NCBI RefSeq assembly: GCF_024436055.1
Contig: NZ_JANFNH010000044.1
Span: 1-59,510 of the forward strand
From: Streptantibioticus rubrisoli
GTDB lineage: Bacteria > Actinomycetota > Actinomycetes > Streptomycetales > Streptomycetaceae
Length of the DNA stretch: 59,510 nucleotides
Direction of reading: 5' to 3'
A program made the translations under genes and the position numbers. Shown in pieces: positions 23,794 to 32,565 of the stretch. A model generated the notes under the pieces. That model was not told where the DNA came from. It searched no databases and worked only from the letters and a program-made list of their open reading frames with translations. Position 1 is the stretch's first letter. Each line of letters starts with the position of its first letter.

Positions 23794-24879
23794 ATGTCCG
23801 AAGAGGCCCTGCGCCCGCATGCCGAGGACGCCTTCGCCGAGGAGCTGAAGGCGCTGTCGGCCGTCGACGACCGCCCGCGCCCCGCCCGTTGGCGGCTGTC
23901 GCCGTGGGCGGTGGCCACCTATCTCATGGGAGGCACGCTGCCCGACGGCACCGTCATCAGCCCCAAGTACGTGGGCCCGAGGCGGATCATCGAGGTCGCC
24001 GTCTCCACCCTCGCCACCGATCGCGCCCTGTTGCTGCTCGGCGTGCCCGGCACCGCCAAGACCTGGGTGTCCGAGCACCTCGCGGCGGCCGTCAGCGGAG
24101 ACTCCACCCTGCTGGTCCAGGGCACGGCGGGCACGCCCGAGGAGGCGATCCGCTACGGCTGGAACTACGCCCAGTTGCTGGCGCACGGCCCCAGCCGGGC
24201 CGCGCTGGTGCCGGGGCCGGTGATGCGCGCGATGTCCGGCGGCGGCATCGCCCGGGTCGAGGAGCTGACCCGTATCCCTGCCGACGTGCAGGACACGCTC
24301 ATCACCATCCTGTCCGAGAAGACCCTGCCGATACCGGAGTTGGGCGAGGAGGTGATGGCGGTGCGCGGCTTCAACCTCATCGCCACCGCGAACGACCGGG
24401 ACCGCGGCGTCAACGATCTGTCCAGCGCGCTGCGCCGCCGCTTCAACACGGTCGTGTTGCCGCTACCCGCCACGGTGGAGGACGAGGTCGACATCGTCGC
24501 GCGGCGGGTGGCCCAGATCGGCCGTGGCATCGAGTTGCCGCCGGTGCCCGAGGGCACCGAGGAGATCCGCCGCGTCGTCACCGTCTTCCGTGAACTGCGC
24601 GACGGCATCACGGCCGACGGCCGTACCAAGGTCAAGTCCCCCTCGGGCACGCTGTCCACCGCCGAGGCGATCTCCGTGGTCACCGGCGGCCTGGCGCTGG
24701 CCGCGCACTTCGGCGACGGGGTGCTGCGCCCCGGCGACGTCGCGGCCGGGATCCTGGGCGCGGTGGTCCGCGACCCGGCCGCGGACCGGGTCATCTGGCA
24801 GGAATACCTGGAGTCCGTGGTGCGTGAGCGCGACGGCTGGAAGGACTTCTACCGCGCCTGCCGCGAGGTGAGCGCATGA
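23794..24879 (+). CDS. MoxR-type AAA+ ATPase
   Basis: A 361 aa AAA+ ATPase. Walker A GVPGTAKT (83-90; Ala replaces the usual Gly), Walker B-like region GIARVEELTR with catalytic Glu, sensor 1 LIATAND, and arginine-finger region SSALRRRFNTVVLPLP. MoxR ATPases act as chaperones or maturation factors for VWA-containing partners, and a VWA gene ends this operon. GGGGGAG lies before the ATG. Its stop overlaps the DUF5682 start (ATGA). Fed by a promoter resembling the PafBC class. Confidence 0.92.
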   Translation: MSEEALRPHAEDAFAEELKALSAVDDRPRPARWRLSPWAVATYLMGGTLPDGTVISPKYVGPRRIIEVAVSTLATDRALLLLGVPGTAKTWVSEHLAAAVSGDSTLLVQGTAGTPEEAIRYGWNYAQLLAHGPSRAALVPGPVMRAMSGGGIARVEELTRIPADVQDTLITILSEKTLPIPELGEEVMAVRGFNLIATANDRDRGVNDLSSALRRRFNTVVLPLPATVEDEVDIVARRVAQIGRGIELPPVPEGTEEIRRVVTVFRELRDGITADGRTKVKSPSGTLSTAEAISVVTGGLALAAHFGDGVLRPGDVAAGILGAVVRDPAADRVIWQEYLESVVRERDGWKDFYRACREVSA

Positions 24880-27398
24880 ACACCGCACTGCGCGCGGCTC
24901 CACAGAAGGGCGGCACCGCGCCCCCGGCCGAGCCTGCGCCACCGACCAGGGAAGGACGAGCGCCCCTGCGGTGCGCGGGCGGTCCGGAGACGACGCCCGC
25001 ACAACCGGAGACGCCGCCCGCACAAGAGGACGGTGCGCGTTCGCCGGTCCCGGGCCCCGACGTGCCGCCCGCTGCCGAGGACGCGGGTGCCGAGGACGCG
25101 GGCGCCGACGCGCCGGGGCGGGCCGCCGAGCGGCCACTGCTGCTCGGGGTGCGGCACCACGGGCCGGGCTCCGCGCGAGCGGTGCGCGCCGCGCTGGAGC
25201 GGTACCAGCCGCGGGCGCTGCTGGTGGAGGGACCGCCCGAGGCGGACGCGGTGGTGGGCATCGCGCGGGAGGGGCTGCGGCCACCGGTGGCGCTGCTGGC
25301 GCACGCGGTGGACGATCCGGCGCGGGCCGCGTTCTGGCCGTTCGCCGAGTTCTCGCCGGAGTGGGTGGCGGTCCGCTGGGCGCTCGCCCGGGGGGTGCCG
25401 GTGCGCTTCATCGACCTGCCCGCCGCCCACACCCTCGCCCTGCACGACGACACCCCCGACGAGGAGTGCGCCGACGAGGCCGCGGTACGGGTCGATCCGC
25501 TGGCGGTGCTCGCCCAGGCCGCCGGACACGACGACCCGGAGCGCTGGTGGGAGGACGTGGTGGAGCACCGCGCCGAGGGCGGCCCGGACGGCGACCCGCT
25601 GGCCCCGTTCACCGTGCTCGCCGAGGCCATGGCCGCGCTGCGGGAACGGCACGCGGACGGTGGCCACCCCCGTGACGCGGTGCGCGAGGCCCATATGCGG
25701 CTGCGGATCCGTGAGGCCACCCGCGAGCACGACCGCGTCGCCGTGGTCTGCGGTGCCTGGCACGTACCCGCGCTGGCCGCCCCGGCCACCGTGACCGCCG
25801 ACCGGCGCACGCTGCGTGGCCTGCCCAAGGTGAAGACGGAGGTCACCTGGGTGCCGTGGACCCACCGCAGGCTGCGTCGCCGCAGCGGCTACGGCGCCGG
25901 AATCGACTCACCCGGCTGGTACCGGCACCTGTTCACCGCCCCGGACCGCCCCCTGGTGCGATGGATGACCAGGGTCGCCGGGCTGCTGAGGGCCGAGGAC
26001 CGCCAGGTGTCGTCCGCCCATGTGATCGAGGCGGTCCGGCTCGCCGAGACGCTGGCCGCGATGCGCGGCCGACCGCTGGCCGGTCTCGCCGAGACCATGG
26101 ACGCGGTGCGGGCGGTGATGTGCGAGGGATCCGAGGTGCCGCTGGCGCTGATCCACGACCGCCTGGTGGTGGGCGAGGAACTCGGCGAGGTCCCCGACAC
26201 CTCTCCCGCCGTACCGCTCGCCCGCGACCTGGCCCGCCAGCAGCGCGCGCTGCGGCTCAAACCGGAGGCCGCCGAGCGGGAGTTGGACCTGGACCTGCGC
26301 CAGGACAACGACGCCGCCCGCAGCCGGCTGCTGCACCGGCTGGCCCTGCTAGGCGTCCCCTGGGGTGAACCGGTCCGCTCCCGCACCGCCAACGCCGGTA
26401 CGTTCCGGGAGAGTTGGCGGCTGTGCTGGGAGCCGGAACTGGCGGTGCGGGTAGCCGAGGCCGGGGTATGGGGCACCACGGTCGAGTCGGCGGCCACGGC
26501 GAAGGCCGAGGACACCGCCGTGGCCGCCGCCAGGCTCGCCGAGGTCACCGCGCTGGCCGAACGGTGCCTGCTGGCCGCGCTGCCCGACGCCCTGCCGACC
26601 GTGCTGCGGGTGCTGGCCGACAAGGCCGCGCTCGACGCCGACGTCGGCCATCTCGCCCAAGCGCTGCCCGCGTTGGTGCGCTCCGCGCGCTACGGCGACG
26701 TACGCGGCACCGACGCGGCCGCGCTGCGCGAGGTCGCCGAGGGCCTCGCGCTGCGGATCTGTGTGGGCCTACCGCCCGCCTGCGCGGCGCTGGACGAGGC
26801 GGGCGCCGCCGAGATGCGCGGCCATCTGGACGCGGTGCACTCGGCGATCGGCCTGCTGGCGGCCGAACGGCTGGGCGAGCGCTGGACGGCGGTGCTGACC
26901 TCGCTGGCCACCCGGGACGGCACGGTGCCGGGGGCGATACGCGGCCGGGCGGCCCGGCTGCTGCTGGACGAAGGACGGTTCGACGCGGCACGGGCCGCCC
27001 GGCTGATGGGGCTGGCCCTGTCGCCCGGTAGCGCGCCGCGGGACGCCGCCGGTTGGCTGGACGGCTTCCTGTCCGGCGGCGGGATGCTGCTGGTGCACGA
27101 CGAGCAGCTGCTGGCCCTGGTCGACGGCTGGCTGGGCGCGGTGCCAAACGAGGCGTTCAGCGATGTACTTCCGCTTGTGCGGCGGACGTTCGCCGAGTTC
27201 GAGCCCGGTGTTCGGCGCACGGTGGGGGAGTTGGCGCGCCGCGGACCAGCAAGGGGCGGGCGGCGGATGGTCGAGGGCGGTGGCAACGGCTTCGGTGCGG
27301 GGCTCGACGAGGCCCGCGCTGAGGCCGTACTGCCCACGCTGCGACTGCTGTTGGGGGCGGGCGCCGTTGGCGATCACACGGAGGGGAGCAGCGCATGA
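24876..27398 (+). CDS. DUF5682 family protein
   Basis: An 840 aa protein. The first about 85 residues are Pro/Ala-rich and disordered. Residues 88-300 hold the conserved block LLLGVRHHGPGSARAV, LLVEGPPEAD, RFIDLPAAH and VVCGAWHVPAL, whose spacing of a His motif, an acidic motif and a final Gly-x-x-His resembles the TraB/ChaN (Tiki-like) hydrolase superfamily; that link is my inference. The C-terminal two thirds are helical. Start overlaps MoxR and stop overlaps the VWA gene (both ATGA), so the three are translationally coupled. No function is established. Confidence 0.85.
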   Translation: MNTALRAAPQKGGTAPPAEPAPPTREGRAPLRCAGGPETTPAQPETPPAQEDGARSPVPGPDVPPAAEDAGAEDAGADAPGRAAERPLLLGVRHHGPGSARAVRAALERYQPRALLVEGPPEADAVVGIAREGLRPPVALLAHAVDDPARAAFWPFAEFSPEWVAVRWALARGVPVRFIDLPAAHTLALHDDTPDEECADEAAVRVDPLAVLAQAAGHDDPERWWEDVVEHRAEGGPDGDPLAPFTVLAEAMAALRERHADGGHPRDAVREAHMRLRIREATREHDRVAVVCGAWHVPALAAPATVTADRRTLRGLPKVKTEVTWVPWTHRRLRRRSGYGAGIDSPGWYRHLFTAPDRPLVRWMTRVAGLLRAEDRQVSSAHVIEAVRLAETLAAMRGRPLAGLAETMDAVRAVMCEGSEVPLALIHDRLVVGEELGEVPDTSPAVPLARDLARQQRALRLKPEAAERELDLDLRQDNDAARSRLLHRLALLGVPWGEPVRSRTANAGTFRESWRLCWEPELAVRVAEAGVWGTTVESAATAKAEDTAVAAARLAEVTALAERCLLAALPDALPTVLRVLADKAALDADVGHLAQALPALVRSARYGDVRGTDAAALREVAEGLALRICVGLPPACAALDEAGAAEMRGHLDAVHSAIGLLAAERLGERWTAVLTSLATRDGTVPGAIRGRAARLLLDEGRFDAARAARLMGLALSPGSAPRDAAGWLDGFLSGGGMLLVHDEQLLALVDGWLGAVPNEAFSDVLPLVRRTFAEFEPGVRRTVGELARRGPARGGRRMVEGGGNGFGAGLDEARAEAVLPTLRLLLGAGAVGDHTEGSSA

Positions 27399-28552
27399 CG
27401 ACCAACGAGGAACGGCTGCGCCGCTGGCGCCTGGTGCTGGGTGGCGACGCGGACGGCACCGGATGCCCGCTGAGCGGCCGGGACCTGCGGATGGACGCCG
27501 CCCTCGCCGCGCTCTACGGCGGTGCTGGCAGCGGCGGCCAGTCCGACGCGGGCCGCTCGGCGGGACTGGGCGGCTCTGCACCGAGAGTGGCCCGCTGGCT
27601 GGGCGACATCCGTACGTACTTCCCCACCTCCGTGGTGCAGGTGATGCAGCGCGACGCCATCGACCGGCTGGGTCTTTCCGCCCTGTTGCTGGAGCCCGAG
27701 ATGCTGGAGGCCGTGGAGGCCGACGTTCATCTGGTCGGCACGCTGCTCTCGCTGCACCAGGCGATGCCCGAGACCACGAAGGAGACGGCACGGACCGTGG
27801 TGCGCAAGGTGGTGGCCGATCTGGAGGCGCGGCTGGCCACCCGCACCCGGGCGACGCTGACCGGCGCCCTGGACCGCTCGGCACGCGTTCGGCGGCCGAG
27901 GCACCACGACATCGACTGGGACCGCACGATACGCGCCAACCTGAAGAACTACCTTCCGGAACACCGCACGGTGGTGCCCGAGCGGCTGGTTGGTTATGGG
28001 CGGGCGGCGCAGGGGGTGAAGAAGGACGTGGTGCTCTGCGTCGACCAGTCGGGATCGATGGCGGCCTCGGTCGTCTACTCATCCGTGTTCGGCGCCGTAC
28101 TGGCCTCGATGCGGTCGATCGCCACCAAACTCGTGGTGTTCGACACCTCCATCGTGGACCTCACCGACCAACTGGACGATCCGGTCGAGGTGTTGTTCGG
28201 CACCCAGCTCGGCGGGGGCACCGACATCAACCGGGCGCTCGCCTACTGCCAGTCGCTGATCACCCGGCCGAGCGAGACCGTGGTGGTGCTCATCAGCGAC
28301 CTGTACGAGGGCGGCATACGCGACGAGATGCTCAAGCGGGTGGCGGCGATGAAGGCGTCCGGTGTGCAGTTCGTGGCGCTGCTCGCGCTGTCCGACGAGG
28401 GCGCGCCGTCGTACGACCGGGAGCACGCGGCGGCGCTCGCCGCGCTCGGCGCACCCGCCTTCGCCTGCACCCCGGACCTGTTCCCCGAGGTGATGGCGGC
28501 CGCCATCGAGAAGCGCCCGTTGCCGATACCGGACATGACGCCCAATCAGTAA
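27395..28552 (+). CDS. VWA domain-containing protein (MoxR partner)
   Basis: A 385 aa soluble protein. The C-terminal half is a von Willebrand factor A domain with a complete MIDAS: Asp217-x-Ser219-x-Ser221 in VDQSGSM, Thr in GGGTDINRAL and Asp in ISDLYEGG. The N-terminal half is helical with no named domain. The lack of a signal peptide or helix places it in the cytoplasm, as in CoxE-like MoxR partners. It closes the coupled MoxR-DUF5682-VWA operon. The metal site suggests metal-dependent binding of a client or of MoxR. Confidence 0.92.
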   Translation: MTTNEERLRRWRLVLGGDADGTGCPLSGRDLRMDAALAALYGGAGSGGQSDAGRSAGLGGSAPRVARWLGDIRTYFPTSVVQVMQRDAIDRLGLSALLLEPEMLEAVEADVHLVGTLLSLHQAMPETTKETARTVVRKVVADLEARLATRTRATLTGALDRSARVRRPRHHDIDWDRTIRANLKNYLPEHRTVVPERLVGYGRAAQGVKKDVVLCVDQSGSMAASVVYSSVFGAVLASMRSIATKLVVFDTSIVDLTDQLDDPVEVLFGTQLGGGTDINRALAYCQSLITRPSETVVVLISDLYEGGIRDEMLKRVAAMKASGVQFVALLALSDEGAPSYDREHAAALAALGAPAFACTPDLFPEVMAAAIEKRPLPIPDMTPNQ

Positions 28553-29011
28553 CGCCGTTGCCGCAGGGCGGTGCCGAGCGGGGCGTGGTGGAGCCGCCGG
28601 AATGCCGTCTTCAGGGAATCTCCACACCATGTGCATGGCTGGATCATCTTCCTTTCGAGGCCCATCGATATGCCGGTTGTGCCCCATGTGATTGATGTGT
28701 GTATGTCCCACTGTGTTCCCCGCGCGGATGCGGCCCGCGTATTTGTTACTCGATCTCGTGGAGAAGTCGTCATAATCCGGTGAGTAAAGCTGCGCACCGG
28801 CTCGTGTGAGGGACCGTCAGGCTCATAAGAGAACGTCAACGGGGTTGGCCGGGTGACCCGTACGCGTGCTTTCATCTTGCGCACTGCGGCAGTTCTGGCG
28901 GATGGGGCCGAGTTCTCGGGCGCCAGGCCGCCACGGGAGCGCTGGTCGGCTATGTCGTGACCCGCTCCGCGTCGTTAGGAATATTCCGACAAGTGAAGGG
29001 AAATACGCGTA
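28553..29011. other. 459-base AT-richer intergenic region before the GG-leader peptide
   Basis: No gene recognised. The stretch is clearly less GC-rich than its surroundings, with TTGTTA, CATAAT (28770s) and a perfect GGAATATTCC palindrome at 28978-28987, 25 bases before the peptide ATG. These may form the promoter and operator of the peptide gene. Composition marks a boundary between the MoxR/VWA island and the export cassette. Confidence 0.45.
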
Positions 29012-29254
29012 ATGCGTAACGACCTTGAGACCCGTGAGATCGCCGACGCCGAGCTGGACGCCGTGTCCGGTGGCCTGGCCAACGGCGCCGTCACCATCTC
29101 CGGCGGCCTCGCCGGTGCGGCGACCACCGACCTGAACTCCTTCGAGACCGTCGAGGCCGCCAAGGGCCTGGTCAACGTGGCCCCCGCCCTGGTGGGTGGC
29201 ATCACCGGCGTTCAGGTCAACACCGCCGCTGTGACCGGCCAGCTCGGTCTCTGA
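29012..29254 (+). CDS. double-glycine-leader secreted peptide precursor
   Basis: Encodes 80 aa. The first 21 residues are a typical GG leader for C39 peptidases (acidic and helical, ending ELDAVSGG). The 59-residue core is rich in Gly, Ala, Val, Thr and Asn, nearly neutral, and contains no Cys, Trp, Tyr or His. GxxxG spacings occur (for example GGITG). A second SGG at 30-32 gives an alternative cleavage site. Genes for an exporter with a C39 peptidase follow, so cleavage and export are well supported. No lanthionine, radical SAM or cyclodehydratase gene is nearby, so the product is probably unmodified. Bioactivity unknown. AAGGGA lies about 10 bases before the ATG. Confidence 0.82.
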   Translation: MRNDLETREIADAELDAVSGGLANGAVTISGGLAGAATTDLNSFETVEAAKGLVNVAPALVGGITGVQVNTAAVTGQLGL

Positions 29255-29330
29255 GCGCCACATCCGCTACTGGGCTTCATCGCCTGGGCAGTTGCACGAT
29301 CTGACGGGTGCGGCGGCCCCGTGAGGTTGC

Positions 29331-29370
29331 CCGTGAACCCCGGAGCCTCCCCTGTTCCGGGGTTTCACGG
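29331..29370 (+). terminator. hairpin between peptide gene and exporter genes
   Basis: CCGTGAACCCCGG (29331-29343) pairs with CCGGGGTTTCACGG (29357-29370) with one bulged base and a 13-base loop. It lies 76 bases after the peptide stop, so it can end most transcripts and leave less mRNA for the transporter than for the peptide. Confidence 0.7.
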
Positions 29371-29429
29371 CTGCCCGCCTCCGAACAGGACCGCCGGGCG
29401 GCAATTCCCCGCTTCGGCACCCGTGTTGA

Positions 29430-29453
29430 GATCAGTCGCTTCCATGACTGATC
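29430..29453. promoter_or_regulatory. palindrome upstream of the export operon
   Basis: GATCAGTC (29430-29437) and GACTGATC (29446-29453) are perfect 8-base arms with an 8-base spacer, about 32 bases before the HlyD-like start. Good candidate operator; no regulator gene is adjacent. Confidence 0.45.
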
Positions 29454-29484
29454 GAGACGAATAATGCAGTTGAAGGAAGAGTCC

Positions 29485-30291
29485 GTGCAGTTCCGCCAAA
29501 AGGCGCTTTCCAAGCTGCAGTCACCCGAAGAACTCGATCTGCCGGTGCGCTTCGCCCGTCCGCAGGGGCGGCTCGTGCTGGCGGTCACGGTCATCGTCAT
29601 GGCCGTCGCGACCTTCTGGGCCCTCACCGGCTCCGTCTCCGCCAAGCTGACCGCACCCGGGATCCTCACCCATCCCGAGGGCAGTTACCTCCTGCAGAGC
29701 CCGTTCTCCGGGCAAATCACCGCGGTGCTCGCCCAGGAGGGCCAGCTGCTGGCCCCCGGCGCCCCCCTGGCCACCGTCCGTACCGAACAGGGCGACCGGA
29801 CCGTACGAGCGGTGGCCGGAGGCCGGGTGACCGCCCTGGTCGCCAAGATAGGCGCGGTCGTCACCACCGGGGCGAACGTGGCGATCGTGGAGCGCGTGCG
29901 GGATCCGAACGAACCGCTGGTGGCCATGGTGTACGTGCCCGGCGGGAGCGGCTCGACGATTCCGGTGGGCGCCCCGGTCGACCTGACGGTGCAGTCCGTC
30001 CCCCAGCAGCGTTTCGGAGTGCTGCGCGGCCGCGTCGAGGCCGTCGGCCGCGAGCCCCAGACACAGGCGCAGCTCACCGGCTTCCTCGGCGACAGCCAGC
30101 TCGCCGCGCAGTTCTCCCGGCAGGGCAACCCCACAGCCGTACTGGTGCAGTTGGCGCCCTCGTCCACCACCAGGTCCGGCTACCAGTGGTCCTCCACGGA
30201 CGGCCCCCCGTACTCCCTGGACTCCACGACACCGGTCACCGGCGCCATCCACCTCACCGCACAGCGCCCCATCGATTGGCTGCTCCCGTGA
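29485..30291 (+). CDS. HlyD-like adaptor of NHLM bacteriocin export system
   Basis: A 268 aa protein from the GTG at 29485 (AAGGAAG five bases upstream; an ATG at 29464 would add seven residues). It begins QFRQKALSKLQSPEELD, has one membrane helix (LVLAVTVIVMAVATFWAL), then a biotinyl-lipoyl-like hairpin domain (LQSPFSGQITAVLAQEGQLLAPGAPLATV) and a beta-rich tail. This matches the NHLM secretion HlyD family. It should link the ABC transporters to export across the envelope; with no outer membrane, its role is probably accessory. Overlaps the next gene by 4 bases (GTGA). Confidence 0.85.
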   Translation: MQFRQKALSKLQSPEELDLPVRFARPQGRLVLAVTVIVMAVATFWALTGSVSAKLTAPGILTHPEGSYLLQSPFSGQITAVLAQEGQLLAPGAPLATVRTEQGDRTVRAVAGGRVTALVAKIGAVVTTGANVAIVERVRDPNEPLVAMVYVPGGSGSTIPVGAPVDLTVQSVPQQRFGVLRGRVEAVGREPQTQAQLTGFLGDSQLAAQFSRQGNPTAVLVQLAPSSTTRSGYQWSSTDGPPYSLDSTTPVTGAIHLTAQRPIDWLLP

Positions 30292-32564
30292 CGACGCCGC
30301 GCACCCGCTCAGAGTCCCGGCGTCAGGCCCGGCACCTGCCGCCCGCCGGGCGCCGCCACCGTCCCGAGCCCCGGGGCGGCACCCGCCGCCGCGGATCCGT
30401 CCCCAGGTCCCGGCAGAAGACCGTACGAACCCCTACCATCCTGCAGATGGAGGCGGTGGAGTGCGGTGCCGCCGCGCTGGCCATGGTGCTCGCCCACTAC
30501 CGCCGCTTCGTTCCCCTGGAGGAGCTGCGCATCGCCTGCGGTGTCTCCCGCGACGGCTCGCGCGCCAGCAACCTCCTCAAGGCCGCCCGCAGTTACGGTC
30601 TGACGGCCAAGGGCATGCAGATGGACCTGGCCGCGCTCGCCGAGGTGCGTGCCCCGGCCATCCTGTTCTGGGAGTTCAACCACTACGTCGTCTACGACGG
30701 CATGGGGCGCCGCTTCGGCCGCCGGGGCGCGTACATCAACGACCCGGCCAAGGGCCGCCGTTTCGTGCCCATGGACGAGTTCGACACCAGCTTCACCGGT
30801 GTGGTGCTCACCTTCGAGGTCGGCGAGGGCTTCCGCCGCATCGGCCGCAAGCCGGGCATCATGAGCGCCATGCCGGCCCGGCTGCGCGGCACCTCGGGCA
30901 CCATGCTCGCCGCCGTGCTCGCCAGCCTGCTGCTGGTGGTGGTCGGCGCGTGGGTGCCCGCGCTCAGCCGCACGTACATCGACATGTTCCTGATCGGCAA
31001 CCAGACCTCGCTGCTGGGCGTGGTCTTCGCCTCCATGGCGGCGGCGCTGGTGCTCACCGCGGTGCTCACCGGGCTCCAGCAGGCCAACCTGCTGCGCGGA
31101 CGCATCATCACCTCCACCCTGGGCAGCGCCCGCTTCCTGCGGCACCTGCTCCGGCTGCCGGTGACCTTCTACTCCCAGCGCAACCCGGCCGACCTGGTGC
31201 AGCGCCTGCAGTCCAACGACGCGGTCGCCGAGACCCTCGCCCGCGACCTGGCCGCCGCGGGCGTGGACGCGGTGGTGGTCGTGGTCTACGCGGTGCTGCT
31301 GTGGACGTACGACCCGCAGCTCACCGTGCTGGGCGTGCTGATCGCGCTGCTGAACGTGGTGGCCATGCGGATCGTCATCCGGGTGCGGGCCACCGGGACC
31401 CAGAAACTGCGCGCCGAGAGCGCCCGGCTGACCAACACCTCGTACAGCGGTCTGCAGCTGATCGAGACGATGAAGGCCACCGGAGGGGAGAACGGGTTCT
31501 TCCGCCGCTGGGCAGGACAGCACGCGGTCACCCTCGACGTACAGCAGCGGCTCGGCGTCCCCAGCGCCTGGCTGGCGATCGTCGCGCCCACGCTGGCCGC
31601 CGTCAACAGCGCGTTGATCCTGCTGATCGGCGGCCTGCGGGCGGTCGAGGGCCACCTGTCGGTCGGTCTGCTGGTCGCCTTCCAGTCCCTGATCACCAGT
31701 TTCACCACACCGATCACCCGCCTCAACGGCGTGGCCGGACGGGTCCAGGACTTCGCCGCCGACGTCGCCCGCCTCAAGGACGTCGAGAACTTCCCCGTCG
31801 ACCCGGTCTACACCCGGCGCGAGCCCGCCAGCAGCACCCGCCGCCTCAAGGGCCACGTGGAGCTGGACCACATCACCTTCGGCTACAGCCCGCTGGACGC
31901 ACCGCTGTTGAAGGACTTCTCGCTGTCGGTCGGCCCCGGCCAGCAGATCGCCCTGGTCGGCGGCTCCGGCAGCGGCAAGTCCACCGTCTCCCGGCTGATC
32001 TCGGGGCTCTACGCCCCCTGGGAGGGCACCATCCGCATCGACGGGATGCGCCTGGAGGACATCCCGCGCGGTGCGCTGGCCGCCTCCGTCTCCTTCGTCG
32101 ACCAGGACGTGTTCCTCTTCGAGGGCACCGTCCGGGACAACGTGGCGCTGTGGGACCCCTCCATCCCCGACGAGGCCGTGATCGCCGCCCTTCAGGACGC
32201 CGCCGTGCACGACGTGGTGGCCCGCCGCCCCGGCGGTATCCACAGCCGGGTCGAGCAGGACGGCCGCAACTTCTCCGGCGGCCAGCGGCAGCGGCTGGAG
32301 ATCGCCAGGGCGCTGGTGCGCCGCCCCAGCATCCTGGTCCTGGACGAGGTGACCAGCGCGCTGGACGCGATGACCGAGCAGCTGATCATCGACAACCTGC
32401 GGCGCCGTGGCTGCGCCTGTGTGGTGATCGCCCACCGGCTGAGCACGGTGCGCGACAGCGACGAGATCGTCGTGCTCGACCGGGGCACGGTGGTGGAGCG
32501 CGGGCGGCACGAGTACCTGGTGGCCGCGCAGGGCGCCTACGCCGAACTGGTCAAGGAGCACTGA
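30288..32564 (+). CDS. NHLM-type ABC transporter with C39 leader peptidase
   Basis: A 758 aa PCAT-type exporter. Order: basic N-terminal tail (1-45), C39 peptidase (about 46-175) with oxyanion Gln53, catalytic Cys59 (VECGAAALAM), His132 (FNHYVVYDG) and Asp152 (INDPAKG), six-helix membrane domain (about 205-480), ATP-binding domain with Walker A GGSGSGKS, signature FSGGQRQR, Walker B LVLDE and IAHRLS. It should cut the GG leader of the 29012-29254 peptide and export the core. All catalytic residues are present. GTG start overlaps the adaptor stop; the second transporter follows one base after its stop. Confidence 0.93.
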   Translation: MTTPRTRSESRRQARHLPPAGRRHRPEPRGGTRRRGSVPRSRQKTVRTPTILQMEAVECGAAALAMVLAHYRRFVPLEELRIACGVSRDGSRASNLLKAARSYGLTAKGMQMDLAALAEVRAPAILFWEFNHYVVYDGMGRRFGRRGAYINDPAKGRRFVPMDEFDTSFTGVVLTFEVGEGFRRIGRKPGIMSAMPARLRGTSGTMLAAVLASLLLVVVGAWVPALSRTYIDMFLIGNQTSLLGVVFASMAAALVLTAVLTGLQQANLLRGRIITSTLGSARFLRHLLRLPVTFYSQRNPADLVQRLQSNDAVAETLARDLAAAGVDAVVVVVYAVLLWTYDPQLTVLGVLIALLNVVAMRIVIRVRATGTQKLRAESARLTNTSYSGLQLIETMKATGGENGFFRRWAGQHAVTLDVQQRLGVPSAWLAIVAPTLAAVNSALILLIGGLRAVEGHLSVGLLVAFQSLITSFTTPITRLNGVAGRVQDFAADVARLKDVENFPVDPVYTRREPASSTRRLKGHVELDHITFGYSPLDAPLLKDFSLSVGPGQQIALVGGSGSGKSTVSRLISGLYAPWEGTIRIDGMRLEDIPRGALAASVSFVDQDVFLFEGTVRDNVALWDPSIPDEAVIAALQDAAVHDVVARRPGGIHSRVEQDGRNFSGGQRQRLEIARALVRRPSILVLDEVTSALDAMTEQLIIDNLRRRGCACVVIAHRLSTVRDSDEIVVLDRGTVVERGRHEYLVAAQGAYAELVKEH

Positions 32565-32565
32565 G

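Noticed and set aside
28571-28783. 70-codon plus-strand frame between the VWA and peptide genes
   Set aside because: No RBS and codon use unlike neighbouring genes; third positions are not GC-rich.
29105-29110. Second SGG in the peptide as the main leader cleavage site
   Set aside because: The first GG follows the helical ELDAV motif typical of C39 substrates; the second lacks it. Kept only as an alternative.
30309-32561. 750-codon open frame antisense to the C39 ABC transporter
   Set aside because: Shadow frame; the sense protein has all transporter motifs and the antisense product has none.
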